A DNA stretch of 64,000 nucleotides, taken from contig VYZB01000281.1 in assembly GCA_013397455.1 (NCBI GenBank), forward strand, positions 756,887 through 820,886, given 5' to 3'. Every line of letters begins with the position of its first letter. Within the stretch, counting starts at the first letter, position 1. The notes below the pieces were generated by a model. The model was not told where the DNA came from, ran no database searches, and saw nothing but the letters and a program-made list of their open reading frames with translations. This document shows, one piece after another, positions 1 to 11,145 of the stretch. The DNA comes from Crotophaga sulcirostris. Taxonomy: Eukaryota > Chordata > Aves > Cuculiformes > Crotophagidae. A program made the translations under genes and the position numbers.

Positions 1-363
1 ATGAAATGACATTATTAAATACCAGAATGAAGATCGCCAGGGAAATAATCTAACTGCTGATAGTCTAATGTTAACTCAGTGCTTCTAAATAATCAGTAAT
101 CAGAATCTTGAATTAGACTGAGATAGATTGAGCTAAGTGCCTGACTGTTCAAAGTAAGTGCAAGAGATTTGATGGAGAGTTCAGTGCATACAGGGGAAAA
201 AATTGTACTGCAATAAATATACAGAAATCATGCTTCTATTTTATTTTAAGTAAACACATTATCTTTTGATATATCTTGGTCTTTCGCCATGTGAATCAAG
301 AAACATGCAGCACTTCAAGCCCTGATTAATATTCTTAATTGCTCCCCTTTTTTGTTCTTGCAG
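1..363. other. Non-coding sequence, nothing recognised
   Basis: AT-rich sequence without a usable open frame or a recognised repeat. It ends in a pyrimidine-rich stretch followed by CAG at 361-363, which would make a good splice acceptor for the candidate exon that follows. Confidence 0.5.
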
Positions 364-407
364 CTGGCAGCTGGAACGCTGCAGATCAGACGGCGCTGTA
401 TCAGTAG
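364..407 (+). other. Candidate 3' terminal coding exon (speculative)
   Basis: A pyrimidine tract ending in TTGCAG at 358-363 is followed by a short open frame in phase 2 from 366. It reads GSWNAADQTALYQ and stops at TAG 405-407. Four CpG dinucleotides fall in about 45 bases, which is unusual for this AT-rich window and is sometimes seen in exons. An AATAAA lies downstream at 830-835, followed by T-rich sequence, so a terminal exon with a 3' UTR of about 430 bases is possible. I do not recognise the peptide. Chance is a serious alternative because 13 codons is short. No convincing donor follows, so it would have to be a last exon. Confidence 0.2.
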
Positions 408-548
408 TGTTTATACTGCTTGTGAACAAATGGTGTTACAGCCTGCATGTGCATTCCCTTTGATTCCTAGACTATTGGAACAAGGTGCAATAATCAAGAC
501 TTGTTTTTTCTTTTTTTTTTTTCTCCTTTTTATTTCCTGTCTCTGCAG

Positions 549-604
549 TATTAACCCTGATGGGAGAAGATGATAGGACACGAACCGTGAGCCAATTTCT
601 GTAA
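549..604 (+). other. Candidate alternative terminal exon (speculative)
   Basis: A very strong polypyrimidine tract (about 511-545) ends in CAG at 546-548. From 551 an open frame of 17 codons reads LTLMGEDDRTRTVSQFL and stops at TAA 602-604. The composition, mixed charged and polar, looks protein-like, but I cannot assign a family. Like the candidate at 364-407 it could use the AATAAA at 830-835, so the two could be alternative last exons of one transcript. A non-coding RNA exon or pure chance is equally possible. Confidence 0.2.
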
Positions 605-829
605 TGCCAAACACTTTGCAGCAACAAGGTTGTCTGGAAATCTTTCAGAACATGCCAGGGAGCTGCCTATCTTCCATCAAGTTGGGCTGAACATTTCTTA
701 GTGGGACTGTTGATTGTTTCTATGTTTTTCTGTGCCAGTGCTAATTAGGGTGGACATACAGTGAATCCAGAAGGAAGAGCATCATGTTAATAAGAAGCTG
801 AGCTATGATATCTAATTAGCTGAAAAGTG

Positions 830-835
830 AATAAA
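830..835 (+). promoter_or_regulatory. Possible polyadenylation signal AATAAA
   Basis: A canonical AATAAA hexamer is followed within 10-30 bases by T-rich sequence (about 842-860). It is worth noting only because two possible terminal exons lie upstream. Such hexamers are frequent by chance in AT-rich DNA. Confidence 0.2.
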
Positions 836-950
836 GGATCAATAATTCCTTCTGTTTTCTACAGGCAAACAATGAGTTCTTTAAATGAAAGAATCCTAAT
901 TACTCTAGAAGTTTTAAGCTGTTTAGATTTTTCTGTTTCTTGTGTTTTAG

Positions 951-977
951 GAATTATCTGGTCAAGATACCTCCCAG
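951..977 (+). other. Candidate 27-nt microexon (speculative)
   Basis: A T-rich tract ending in TTTTAG (945-950) precedes 27 bases that end in CCCAG, followed by the good donor GTGAAA at 978-983. The segment is a multiple of three and is open in all three frames; frame 1 reads ELSGQDTSQ. Size and divisibility by three are typical of neuronal microexons, but pairs of acceptable splice signals this close also arise by chance. Confidence 0.2.
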
Positions 978-3900
978 GTGAAAGACTGACTTTTCTCACT
1001 ATCATCAATGCAAACTCTATTTTGATTTGAAAAGCAAAAACCTTCTTCTCTGTCATGACCGTTATCAAAACCAGTTAATAAGTGAAGTGGAAGAGGGACC
1101 AGTTCATTTTATAATGTGCACATTGGTTTGTTGATGCTAAAATTAGATGACATACTTTATGTGGCCAGCATTGCTATCATAAACTATGTGTTTACAATGA
1201 GAAAAATTTAGCTTATGAAAAGGCATTATGCTATGGATAATTCAGCTGGCTTTTGCTCACCCAAAGGCTTGTGTGCTTTTCAGTTAGATTTATAGGAAGA
1301 TATATGTTTTCTCAAGCATTTTGTAGGACTTGTAATTGCACAATCCCATAAAGGCATCACAGTCTTACCAACATAACAGGTGACTGGCTAAAATCTGAGG
1401 CCCTACTTTGAATATTCCTTTTGTTGGAAGAATGTAACTAATTAATCAAATGACCTTGTGATTACTTAGGTGTGATTATATAACCAATAAAAAAGACGTT
1501 CTTATCACAGGTTATAACACCAGCGCATAGCACTGCAACATAGCCCACAAGCTCAGACATCATAATTGCTCCTCAGCTATTCTTCTGAAATGTTTTAGGA
1601 CTTTGGCATTAAAAGGACTCTGTGATTACAAGAACAATGTCAACTTGCAGGGATTCAAAGAAGTGTGTATAGGAGAACATCCAGTGAAACTACTGGATGT
1701 GATGCTACAAGACATCCACTCAATCGCCAGAAATATTCTGAATGTGTTTCCATTCAGCACCCATCAGTTCCAAGCTGGCTGCAGCCTTGGGTATGAATGC
1801 AAAGCAATGAAAACTTAACTTAGTAATTCTCATACCTTTCAGTGATGTGGTGGAAGTCTAACAAGGTTCCTATGTGGCATACTGATGTATAAGACTTCCC
1901 TTTTCTTACCGTTTCAGCTTTTTTGGATTTAAACTAGCTGAAAGGACTCCTGTAAGTTGCTTGTATTTGGTTACAGTTCCCGAGATGTGTTGATGGTTCT
2001 TTCCATTGCTGTAGCTGTCACTGAGCTTGCATTTTTGTTGGAGCATTTGTCACAATGTTAAATTCTCATAGTTGTATGGTTTTGTGACATTCTTTGTGCA
2101 TGCTGTCCTGGGAAGCAAAGCATCATGGGACTGCATGCTGTACTCACATCTTTTAATTTTGAATAAAACCACTTCATCCTTTTTTTGGCTCCATTGTCTA
2201 TAATTATAATTAAATTCTTGATGTTGGAATAAAATTCTGTCCTGTGTTTCCTGTATCTCATGGGATAGTGAGATGTCCACTTTTAGTTTGATTTACCACC
2301 TTGACATACACAGGGTTCATTTTTTTCTCTGGCAATATATAGTTATACAGTTATAACACAGTTCGCATTCCATGCAGAATTGAGGCTAAAACCAGAGGTG
2401 TTTTAGAGAAAAGGTGATGCAAATTGATGCAGTTCTTGGGGGATATCAATCAACAAGCTTAACATCTGTAAAACAGGATTTTTTTCCTCCTTCCAGGTAT
2501 CCCAAAATTGCTGTTCTTTAGCTTCTGAACTCACAGTGTACTGTCTGTTCTAATAGTCTTCATTTTAATTATGGGGTAATATAGTGTATAAGTGTAAATC
2601 AGTAATTAGATGTCGGTGCTCTTGAAGTGTGATTTATTAGGAGGAAGCTAAATTCTAGTGAAACAAATACACTTCTACTTGAATGCTGACAAAAGATGAG
2701 TAGAGCATCTGATGATAATTTCTTATATCTTTTAAGAAATGGCTTCCTAATGAAACCAGATCTTCTAAATATCTGTGTCTCTACCTCAAGTCTTATTTGA
2801 CATTTCATTACCATATGAATTACATTTTTAACTTGGCAAGTTTAGACATAGAACTTGGGTATTAAGTACTCTGGGAAAAAAATTGACTAGAAGAATTATA
2901 AAGATTCTAATATCTCAGCATTTTCTTTGCTTTTATTGATCACTGCAATCTAGCTGATGTGGCAGCAGCCAAAAAGCATTCTAAGTAAGTTGATATATTA
3001 GAAATGATACAACCTTTTATCTCGATTTATATTAGATGCAATCAGGTGACACACCACTGTGATCTACTTTGTGACATTCAAAATTGGTTATGTCAAAATC
3101 AAAGGAAATTGGAATGGGTAATACTCATATTTCAGTGCTAGTTGTGCTTATTTATTCAGGTATTTACCGTGACATGGTCCCTAACACTCATTGTGAATGA
3201 AAGCCTAGAGGCTTATAACTGCCTTAAAAAATGAAGTTTTCTCAGAGAAAATTGTTTGCATTTAAGTACAGTGTATGCTTAGGTCATACAAAACTGTTGA
3301 ATCATTGTAGCTATAATATTTTTATTTTATACAGTTTTCATTGAGTTATATCCTGAAGAATACAGGGAAAAATTACTGTTAGCATATCTGACTGTATCAG
3401 GATTTTTTTCAAGCTTGACTAGTTTTAATTTGGTTTATCTGAAGCCTCATGAATCATGTAACAATCTGGGTGGGATCTTTGGTTGAAACAAAGTCATCTC
3501 ACGTTGTCTATATTATATATGTTAAAAAAGACAGATTTTGAGTTGTTACAGATGCATATGAGATTAGTAAAATTTATAGCAAAAAATAATGAGGTTTTCA
3601 AGGTAATATTTCACAAAGAGGTAGTTCTGTTCTAGAATAAATCCCAGCCACATCTAAATTAATACTGTATCTGCTGCTAAATGTTTCATTTCTATCTGGC
3701 AGAACACAGATAAGGTAGGGAGATGTACAACCATACAGATCAAAACCTTTTCCTTGTGTTGAACAGGGTAAGTTACTGAAGGTGAGTGATCCAGAGAGAA
3801 GTGAGTATCAGAGAGAGATGGGCCCAGATTCTTATTCTGACACAAATTTCCCCTGAGGTAAGAAGGGAAAGACTGGTAGGACCATATACATAAAAAAAAA

Positions 3901-6595
3901 AAAGGATTTGTTTTCATTTTCTGTGGGTCATAAAGTCCTGAGGGCTGTTGTAGACATAAGAAGAAGCTTGTGCTTTTCATCTCTTACTTTCCTAAATGGG
4001 GTTTATCGAACTTTTCTGTTTTACAGCATATTCTGAAGTCACGGAAAACACACTAAAGATGATGTTTGTTTCCCTGCAGCAGCCTGGAAATAAAGAGAAA
4101 ATATCATTGCACAGGGCAACTAAACTTCATCTCTCACGACTGTCCGGGAAACATCTGAAGGGATGAAGAAGGTACAGATAAGGAAACATGAATTCCACCC
4201 CCCCCCCCCCCCCCAAAAAAAGACATGTTTCCAGGCTGTGTCTCTTTCAAAACGGTACTGTGAGTAGGAGAAGATAGAAAAGTGATGATGAAATAGTGTA
4301 ATGGAAGTCAAAGGAAAGAAGATGCCATCTTACCTAAGACTCATTGAGGGTACTTGCATGTCTGGCAATACAAGATGCATCGAGTCCTTCTGCTTCTGTC
4401 TTTTTCCTTTATCTTCTGCTTTGGTGACACTGCAGGTTTTTGGGAAAAAGAAACATTATCCTTGAGAAAACTGATGTGAGAGGAGTGTGGGCCTGCATAT
4501 TGCTTCTTCGTGCTGTTGAGGTGGATGTCACATATCTGCTTCACTACTTCAGAGGTTGCCAGTCTTGCTTGGACGTGCACAGGGTTCGTTTAGACCTGTA
4601 TCTGTCTGGTCTCTTCTATAGGAAAACTTCAGCAGCAAAGTTGGTCCCAAACTTCTCCACCAAGCTGCTGCCTGCCTTCCACCTTTACCTCTGAAAAAGA
4701 ATGTGCTCAAAACACATTTGACTCTCTCTCATCCCAGCTCTCTTTTCGCTATTGTCTTAGAATTTTAGTATGTGTCAAATGCATAACCAGAAGCATTCTT
4801 CTTCCCCCTTGTTGTTGTTAACTGCTTATTATGGTAGGTATAGATTGTCTTCAAGAAAAAAAGTCACTAATGCATTTGGTATGAAAATATTTCTTTTTAT
4901 TGCATATGTAAGTCTATAATTTCCATTTCCAGCAATATATCGGCAAGGAAAGTGAAGAAATTTAATGTTGCTACTCAGTCCAACTCTCTTCCTGACATCC
5001 AGTCTGTTGTGCTCGTGCCTTTTACAGTAGGAACACGCAGCAGGTTAACCAGGTCCATCTCTCCAGTGCAGCAAGATGAGCTTTAATCTAGGGTTTATAT
5101 AAGTCCCCCTGCTCTGTCAAAAGACTTTTTTCTATTATCTGTAATAGGCCATAACATCTCGCTGTGCTCCCTTGATTTTCTTCACTATTACCATTTCCAG
5201 ATTGAATGTCTGATCTTCAGTTGCATAATCCTGACCGCGATATCCTAAGTGGCTTTTTTAGCTTCTGTTTCTCTTGCTCTCTTCCTCTCGTGCTGCAGAC
5301 ATATTGCAGCTCCAGAACTCAGGGAGATTTATCAGGACTGTGCTACACTGCTTCCAAATCAGCCCTTCTTTGAGAGCACAAGTGCTGCTTTCTGTTTAAC
5401 AATGCTGGTCCTTGCCAAATTTTCAATATCTGGTGGGAGGATTTTTGTATTTGAAAAGTGACGCTTGTATATGCTACCAGAATTAAAGACCTTTTTCTCC
5501 TGAAGGCAGAGCTCAAGCAGTCTCTACTCAGGCATTCCTACCCTGCCTTACCAATGCTTCTCGAGAAGATACAAATTGTGCAAGCCCATTTGTTCCCTGA
5601 CCTTTACCAAGACAGGAAGCCACTCTAATAATGACAGAAAGTGACCATCTTCTCATTTATAACAGGCTATAAAAGGGTAAAAACTTTATTCTGTTGAAGC
5701 TGTATAAAACTCTCAATGCCTACAAAGTCAGTTCTGAAACCTCTTTCTGTCTCTGCAAGGGGGACACTTGTGTCAGTCAGTTTCTGCTGGGCAGAAGCTG
5801 AGTGGTTTCCATACAGAAGTAGGTACTGTTCAGGAGGAGAAGTACATGATTTTGTTTTTAAGTAGCCTAGATTGAATAAAAAAGAGCGGATGGGGTTTCT
5901 GAGAAAGCTGGGCATAAGGGGTGGTTCTCCAGGACTGGCCTTAGGAATATGGCCAAACCTCCAGACTGTTAGCAGTGGGGTTGGTGCTTTCCAGATGAAT
6001 GAAAGATGAAGAGAATAAAGTAGGTATGGAAGACCAGAATCATCTTAACAACTATCCTTGGAAATATCTTAGCAGTCATTTTCTCTTTTAGAGTGCAGGC
6101 CAAAAAGAAGATTTAGTTGCTACTCTGAAGAAGAGCTATACATGGAGCTTCGGAGGGAAGAAGACATCTACAAAGTGGTCTTCTAGTTGGAGGCCAGAAA
6201 CGGGCACACACAACACACACAGAGAAAGTGAGGACTGTGAATACTGTCTGGAAGGAAAAGTCTAAGTCCAGGTCAAACTGCTTTCCTTAATATTTCCTAA
6301 GTATTTCCTACGCTGCTTTAGTCAGTGCTCTAGGTTTGTACAGCGTTTGCACTGCATACCACTTTTTCCACCTTTCTCTCAGGTAAGAAGGTATTTTGAT
6401 CCTGCCCAGGACTAGAGCTGTGAAGACTATGCTGTCCCTGGTGCAGGTGACGGTTGCTCTATATTTGTTACACTCCAGGAGATCATGTTGTGATAGGACA
6501 TCAGAGAGATGCCAGATTGCCTGGGTGAAACTGCCTTCATGTTCCCCTCATGCATTTTTTTGGTTCCTGTTCTGCTGCCATGCACCATACTGGAG
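978..6595. other. Non-coding stretch, no recognised repeat
   Basis: No gene or transposon recognised. Open frames are short and have no family resemblance. A C17A7 homopolymer junction (4198-4221) is listed separately. A TATATAA box at 5096-5102 has no supported transcript next to it. Several A or T runs are ordinary for the composition. Confidence 0.5.
4198..4221 (+). repeat. C17-A7 homopolymer junction
   Basis: Seventeen consecutive C residues (4198-4214) run directly into seven A residues (4215-4221). This is a simple-sequence tract. The length of such a C run is often miscalled in assemblies, so the exact count should be treated with caution. Confidence 0.9.
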
Positions 6596-6596
6596 T

Positions 6597-7055
6597 GTGT
6601 CTAGAGGAGGGCAATTAAGATGGTGAAGGGTTTGGAGCACAAGCCCTACGAGGAGCGACTGAGGGAGCTGGGGCTGTTTAGCCTGGAGAAGAGGAGGCTC
6701 AGAGGAGACCTTATTGCTCTCTACAACTACCTAAAAGGAGGTTGGAGTCAGGCAGGGGTTGGTCTCTTCTCTCAGGTGACCAGTGACAGAACTAGAGGAC
6801 ATGGACTCAAGCTTCATCAGGGGAGGTTTAGGCCTGATATTAGGAAGAAATTCTTCACTGAAAGGATGATTGGCCATTGGAATGCGCTGCCCAGGGAGAT
6901 GGTGGAGTCGCCATCCCTGGAGGTGTTCAAGAGGAGACTGGATGAGGCACTCAGTGCCATGGTTTAGATGATGGGTTGGTGTTAGTGTTGGGTTATAGGT
7001 TGGACTTGATGATCTCAAAGGTCCTTTCCAACCTTGTAATACTGTGATACTGTGA
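6597..7055 (+). mobile_element. Young 5'-truncated CR1 LINE (ORF2 C-terminus and 3' UTR)
   Basis: This copy carries only the last part of a CR1 non-LTR retrotransposon. The frame 6620-6967 encodes about 115 residues of the C-terminal end of ORF2 and ends at a TAG. Landmarks are the block [19 protein letters not shown] near the start, RTRGHGLKL in the middle, and [11 protein letters not shown] at the end. An 88-base 3' UTR follows, finishing in short repeats of the ACTGTGAT type (about 7038-7055), the usual CR1 tail in place of poly-A. The frame has no stop or frameshift, and the sequence is near-identical by eye to the copies at 21.3, 49.7 and 58.2 kb, so insertion was recent. Severe 5' truncation is normal for CR1. 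The copy cannot move on its own because the endonuclease and catalytic RT parts are missing. Confidence 0.95.
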
Positions 7056-8380
7056 CTCTGCATTCACTCTAAAAGGCTTCTGCATTTGTGCTGCCTGCTT
7101 GGCAGAGATGGGAGTGAGATGGGCAGTACAAGCATATTCCTGTCTTTGTGTAGGGAGTTAGTGCAATGGGGCCAGCTGGTTTTTATGGATGTGATTATGG
7201 CTGAATAGAGTCTTGTCTTTTGTACTCTGGGGTCCCAGTGACTTAAGTTTTGTAGCAGTGAAGCTTTACTGATTGCAACAGTCATTTCTGCATTCACATA
7301 ATCTTAAAGCAGATCAGTACCTGAAGGATGCAGCTCAGACATGAGGCATCATCTCCGTGGCATCCTGAGTGGATAAGACAGGCTATGTGTTGGTGGACTT
7401 TCACTGACATGAGAACAAAGCTTCATGGAAAATCAGATCTGTGCTCAGCACCTTGTGCAGCATGGTTCCTCCAGCTTCAGTGATTTCCAAAGCACAACTA
7501 GAAACAAAATTCAAATTGCTTGATTGCACAAGGAGAGTAAACCTATATGCACATTACAGCCCTGTGGATGACATCATCATTCACTGAAATGATCCATTAA
7601 TGATCTGATTCCAGTAAAATGGGATTTTACTCCACCCCAGAATGGAAATGGGGACCTTGAAGGATGCTTTTTCATACTGCACAGTACAACTAAAATCAAA
7701 TCCTACTGATGCACACTGCTGGGGTCACCCTTCACCTGTGAAATTTAGTTTTTGGTTTGTGTTTTTCAAAAATTCTCTGGAATTAGCAGTGAAGTAGTGT
7801 GATTTTGGTAGTTATTCAGAGCAGGAGATTTGTCTCTCAGGGCTCCCAGAATGAGATTTTTTGCTGGTTTTTGACAGCCCTGCCCTGTTTTGTGTTCTTA
7901 TTTATGTATCTGTTAACAAAATACTGACTTGGGATATGCATTGTTGTCCTTCAAGAGAAAAAGCTTTCACATTTGGGCTGGAAATGAAACTGTTTAAGCT
8001 CTTGCTTAGGTTGCACTGGAGCTGCCACATTGGCAGCTGGGACTGTGCCCAATCTCTGATGGAAGAGTAAGCAGATGGACTTCCAACCTTTACAAACGGT
8101 ACATTACAAAAAAGCAAATGGAGATTAAATTAGTGAAGCTGTTCACTCAGTCATTTTATGTGAAAATGGGGAAAATTCAGACATATCTTTGTACTGGAAA
8201 CAGTTCTGTGCTCATGTTTTTTCTGGTTTTGTTTTATTTTGGTGACAGGGAAAGGAGGAGTTCCTCTTCCCCGGTGGTGCCATAGTAGGAAAGTAAATGT
8301 TCGTTATTTTGTTTAAACATCCTTAGTGGGATTTTGAGAAAAAAACTAGACCGGAATGTGGGATTGAAATCACTGAAAAG
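7056..8380. other. Non-coding stretch, nothing recognised
   Basis: No repeat family, RNA gene or protein similarity recognised. Open frames are short and of low-information composition. Confidence 0.5.
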
Positions 8381-8957
8381 TGTCATGGTTTAACCCAGGT
8401 AAGCAACTAAGCACCACCCAGCCACCTGCTTAATCTCCACAGAGGGATGAGGGAGAGAATGGGAAGTGTAGAAGTGCAGAAACTTGTGGGTTCAAATGAA
8501 GACAGTTTAACAGGTAGAGGAAAAAGCACAAGCAAAGCAAAAGAAGGAATTTATTCTCTACTTCCCATTGGCAGGCAAGTGTTCAGCCATCTCCAGGAAA
8601 GCAGGGCTCCATTGCGTACAATGGTTACAAGGGAAGACAAATGCCATCACTCCCATCGTCCCCCCTTCCTCCTGCCTCCCCCAGGTTTTATTGCTGAACA
8701 TGATGTTATATGGCAGGGGGCATCCCTTTGGTCAGTTGGGGCCAGCTGTGTTCCCTCCCAGCTCCTTGTGCACTCTCAGCCTCCTCCTGGTGCGGTGTTG
8801 TGAGAAGCAGAAAAGGCTTTGACTCTGTGTAAGCACTGCTCAGCAATACCAAAAACATCCCTGTATTATCAACACCGTTTTGATCACAAATCCCAAACAC
8901 AGTCCCATACAAGCTACTATGATGGAAACTGACTCTATCCTAGCCAAAACCAGTACA
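8381..8957 (-). mobile_element. Solo LTR of an avian endogenous retrovirus
   Basis: The segment begins TGTCATGGTTTAACCCAGG and ends CCAGTACA, giving the TG...CA termini of an LTR on either strand. The overall sequence matches from memory a dispersed avian ERV LTR family. Read on the minus strand it has the expected order: a U3-like half, a degraded TATA region (minus strand AGCAATAAAACC, about 8680-8695), then a late R/U5-like part with a CTGTTAAACTG motif (about 8503-8513). No gag, pol or env frame is adjacent, so this is a solo LTR left by LTR-LTR recombination. The flanks are A-rich (AAAAG before, AAAAA after) and may be an imperfect target duplication. The open frame 8447-8803 on the plus strand is antisense to the LTR and is not a gene. 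ERV class is not determinable here. Confidence 0.82.
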
Positions 8958-10040
8958 AAAAAACCTCATATAGCCAAAGGTACAGTCATTCATGGGAAAT
9001 AAAGCAGATGATTTTTTAGCTTGTGCATTATAAATGAGATTCAGATGAAAAAGTATGGGTTCTGTTCTTTAAATTACACTTTTCCTTAAGGTATTATTCT
9101 TGACTTTGTCATTAGTTTTGATATAAGAGATTAATAAGTGACTCTTCCTGACCTAAGGTCCAAGTCTGGGGGATGCTGAATTCTGTCTTAGCAGCTCATA
9201 TGTCTCACTAGAAATCTTGTTTGGTAAGAAAACAGGTTCATACTAGCATTGCTCAGTGCCAACAATATATAAAAAAAATAAAATTGTACAATTAACTTTG
9301 AAATGAGGCAAGGAACCCATGAAAGGAATCTTATTTAGCATCCTGCCTATAAACATTTCTTTAAAGTAGAATATCGCAGGTGCTTTTGCAGTCAAGGAAA
9401 GTATTTCCTCTTCTGGTTTCACACTGAAAGCTGGACAAAATTTAACGAGTGGGAGCAAAGCAGGCTTGCACAGATCATAGTTTTTAGGTATGGCATAAGG
9501 TAAAAAAGACAAGAAAAGGTGCTACCTCCAGCAGAGACTCTGTTAACAGAAAGAATTAACTACACATTTAGTAGAAAGTCTCCAGTCGGTGTTGACTTTA
9601 GGTTCAGTGGTGTTACTGATGTGCCTCTGGATAAACTAAAGCAAAATCTCATTAAAATGTAGCTCCTGGTGGTTCTCTTAAAAGCTGCATTATCCAAAGC
9701 AGATGATAGCAATAACAAAAAAGCGAATATGTCCATTTCTTTGATTGGCAACTCCATAATAAATACTACATAACATGCCAGAAATAATATGAGAGTAGGT
9801 CATAGAAACGCAGCAGTCTTGGTATTTCAATGAGCTGGGTTCCAGCCGGCAATGTGCATTTTAAGCACAGCCAAAGATAAAGATAAAGTTATTAAGGTTA
9901 TACAGAGGATCAAATAATGACATGGCTACAGGCTGAGGGGGAAATCTAGTCAGAGTTAGAAATCTGAAGAGAATATGGGATGCTAAGAATGGTGTGGCTG
10001 AAGGGAATATTATGATTCTTTGAAGGATAAAAGCCCAGCA
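8958..10040. other. Non-coding stretch, nothing recognised
   Basis: AT-rich sequence between the solo LTR and an old CR1. No repeat or coding similarity recognised. Confidence 0.5.
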
Positions 10041-11145
10041 TTGCTGATGAGAGGGAGAGACGATGATATCTACCTTGAGTTTAGCAAGATTTTTTATATT
10101 GTCTCTGACAACTTACTTGTATCCAAGCTGGGATGTTATGGGCTGTCTGGGTGGGTAATGAGGTTGGGAAAAGTAATTGTTTGGGTCATCAGGCTCAGTA
10201 ATTAATGGGTTGTACTCAGTGTGGAGGCCAGTAACGTGGACTTCCTTGGGGGACTGTACTACATATTATCCTGTTTGTTATGTGTGTCAGTGATCTGGAA
10301 GAGGAGGCAGATGATACCTGAATCAGCTTTGAGGGTGATAACAAATGGAAACAGAAAATGTTTGTGAGCAGGATCACTACTCAGAGGGACTCAGCCTAGA
10401 AACACGGGCTGACAAGAGCCTCCTGCAACTCTCCAAGAAGAAATTCTGACTCTTGTCCCTGGGAAGGATGAGCTACTGGAACAGCAAAGGCTGAGCACTG
10501 CCTGCATGGGGAGGAGCTCTTCAGGAAAGGTCCTGGAAGCTCTGCTGGGGAAAAGCTGAGCATGAGACTACTGGGACACTTGCAGCACCCTGGGCTTCAG
10601 GAACAGAGGCAGAGCCAGAACACCCAGGGAAGGGTTTATTTCCCTTTACTTGGTGTGTGTTACATTACACCTGGAATACTGCATGCAGTTTTGCCCTTTC
10701 TGATGCAGAAAGATGTCAATAGACTGGAGTCAGTCAAGGGGTGGGGGAGCACAAAGGAGTGGAGGGAGTACTTGACCTGTGAGTAGAGGCTGGGGGAGAT
10801 GGACTTACTCAGCCCGGAGCAGACACAGCTTCAGGGGAACCTAACAGCAGTCCCCAGTGCCTACAGGGAGGTCAGTGAGGAGGTAGAATTTGGTTTTTTG
10901 CCATGGTGCAGGGTGGAGGGGATGACAGGGAGTTGGCAAAATTTGGAATGGGGAGATTCTGACAGAAAGTATTCTTTTTTTTTTTCATCATGGTGCCAGT
11001 CCAGAGAGATCTTAGGATGCCCTTGGAGGTTTTTAAGACCCAACAGGATAAATTTCTGACAGCCCAATCTGAATTTAGTGTAGACCCTACATTTAGATTA
11101 GTCTAGAGACTCCCCGAATTATTCTGTGGCATTGTGATGTTGGCT
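10041..11145 (+). mobile_element. Old, eroded CR1 LINE fragment (RT domain to 3' end)
   Basis: The start is recognisable as CR1 reverse transcriptase: DIYLEFSKIFYIVSDNLLVSKLG (split here for length as DIYLEFSKIF and YIVSDNLLVSKLG) aligns with the family block for [14 protein letters not shown]. Downstream text, now full of stops and shifts, follows CR1 order: an ISDLEE-like block near 10,290, a CR1-like segment near 10,640-10,720 corresponding to the LEYC region, a GLLSPEQ-like segment near 10,800, and a degraded 3' end with GATTAGTCTAGAGACT and ATTCTGTGGCATTGTGATG at about 11,095-11,143. No frame is intact over more than about 85 codons. The identification of the first block is good. The exact boundaries are approximate. 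Confidence 0.72.

Noticed and set aside
5096..5102. TATATAA box as a possible promoter
   Set aside because: No exon, CpG island or initiator context follows, and such strings are common in AT-rich DNA.
6731..7063. Minus-strand open frame of 110 codons, with similar ones at 21,403-21,690 and 49,764-50,027, and on the plus strand at 58,206-58,469
   Set aside because: These are antisense shadows of the young CR1 ORF2 ends. They look alike only because the CR1 copies are alike.
8447..8803. Plus-strand open frame of 118 codons
   Set aside because: It lies wholly within the solo LTR and is antisense to its likely transcription direction, with no protein similarity.
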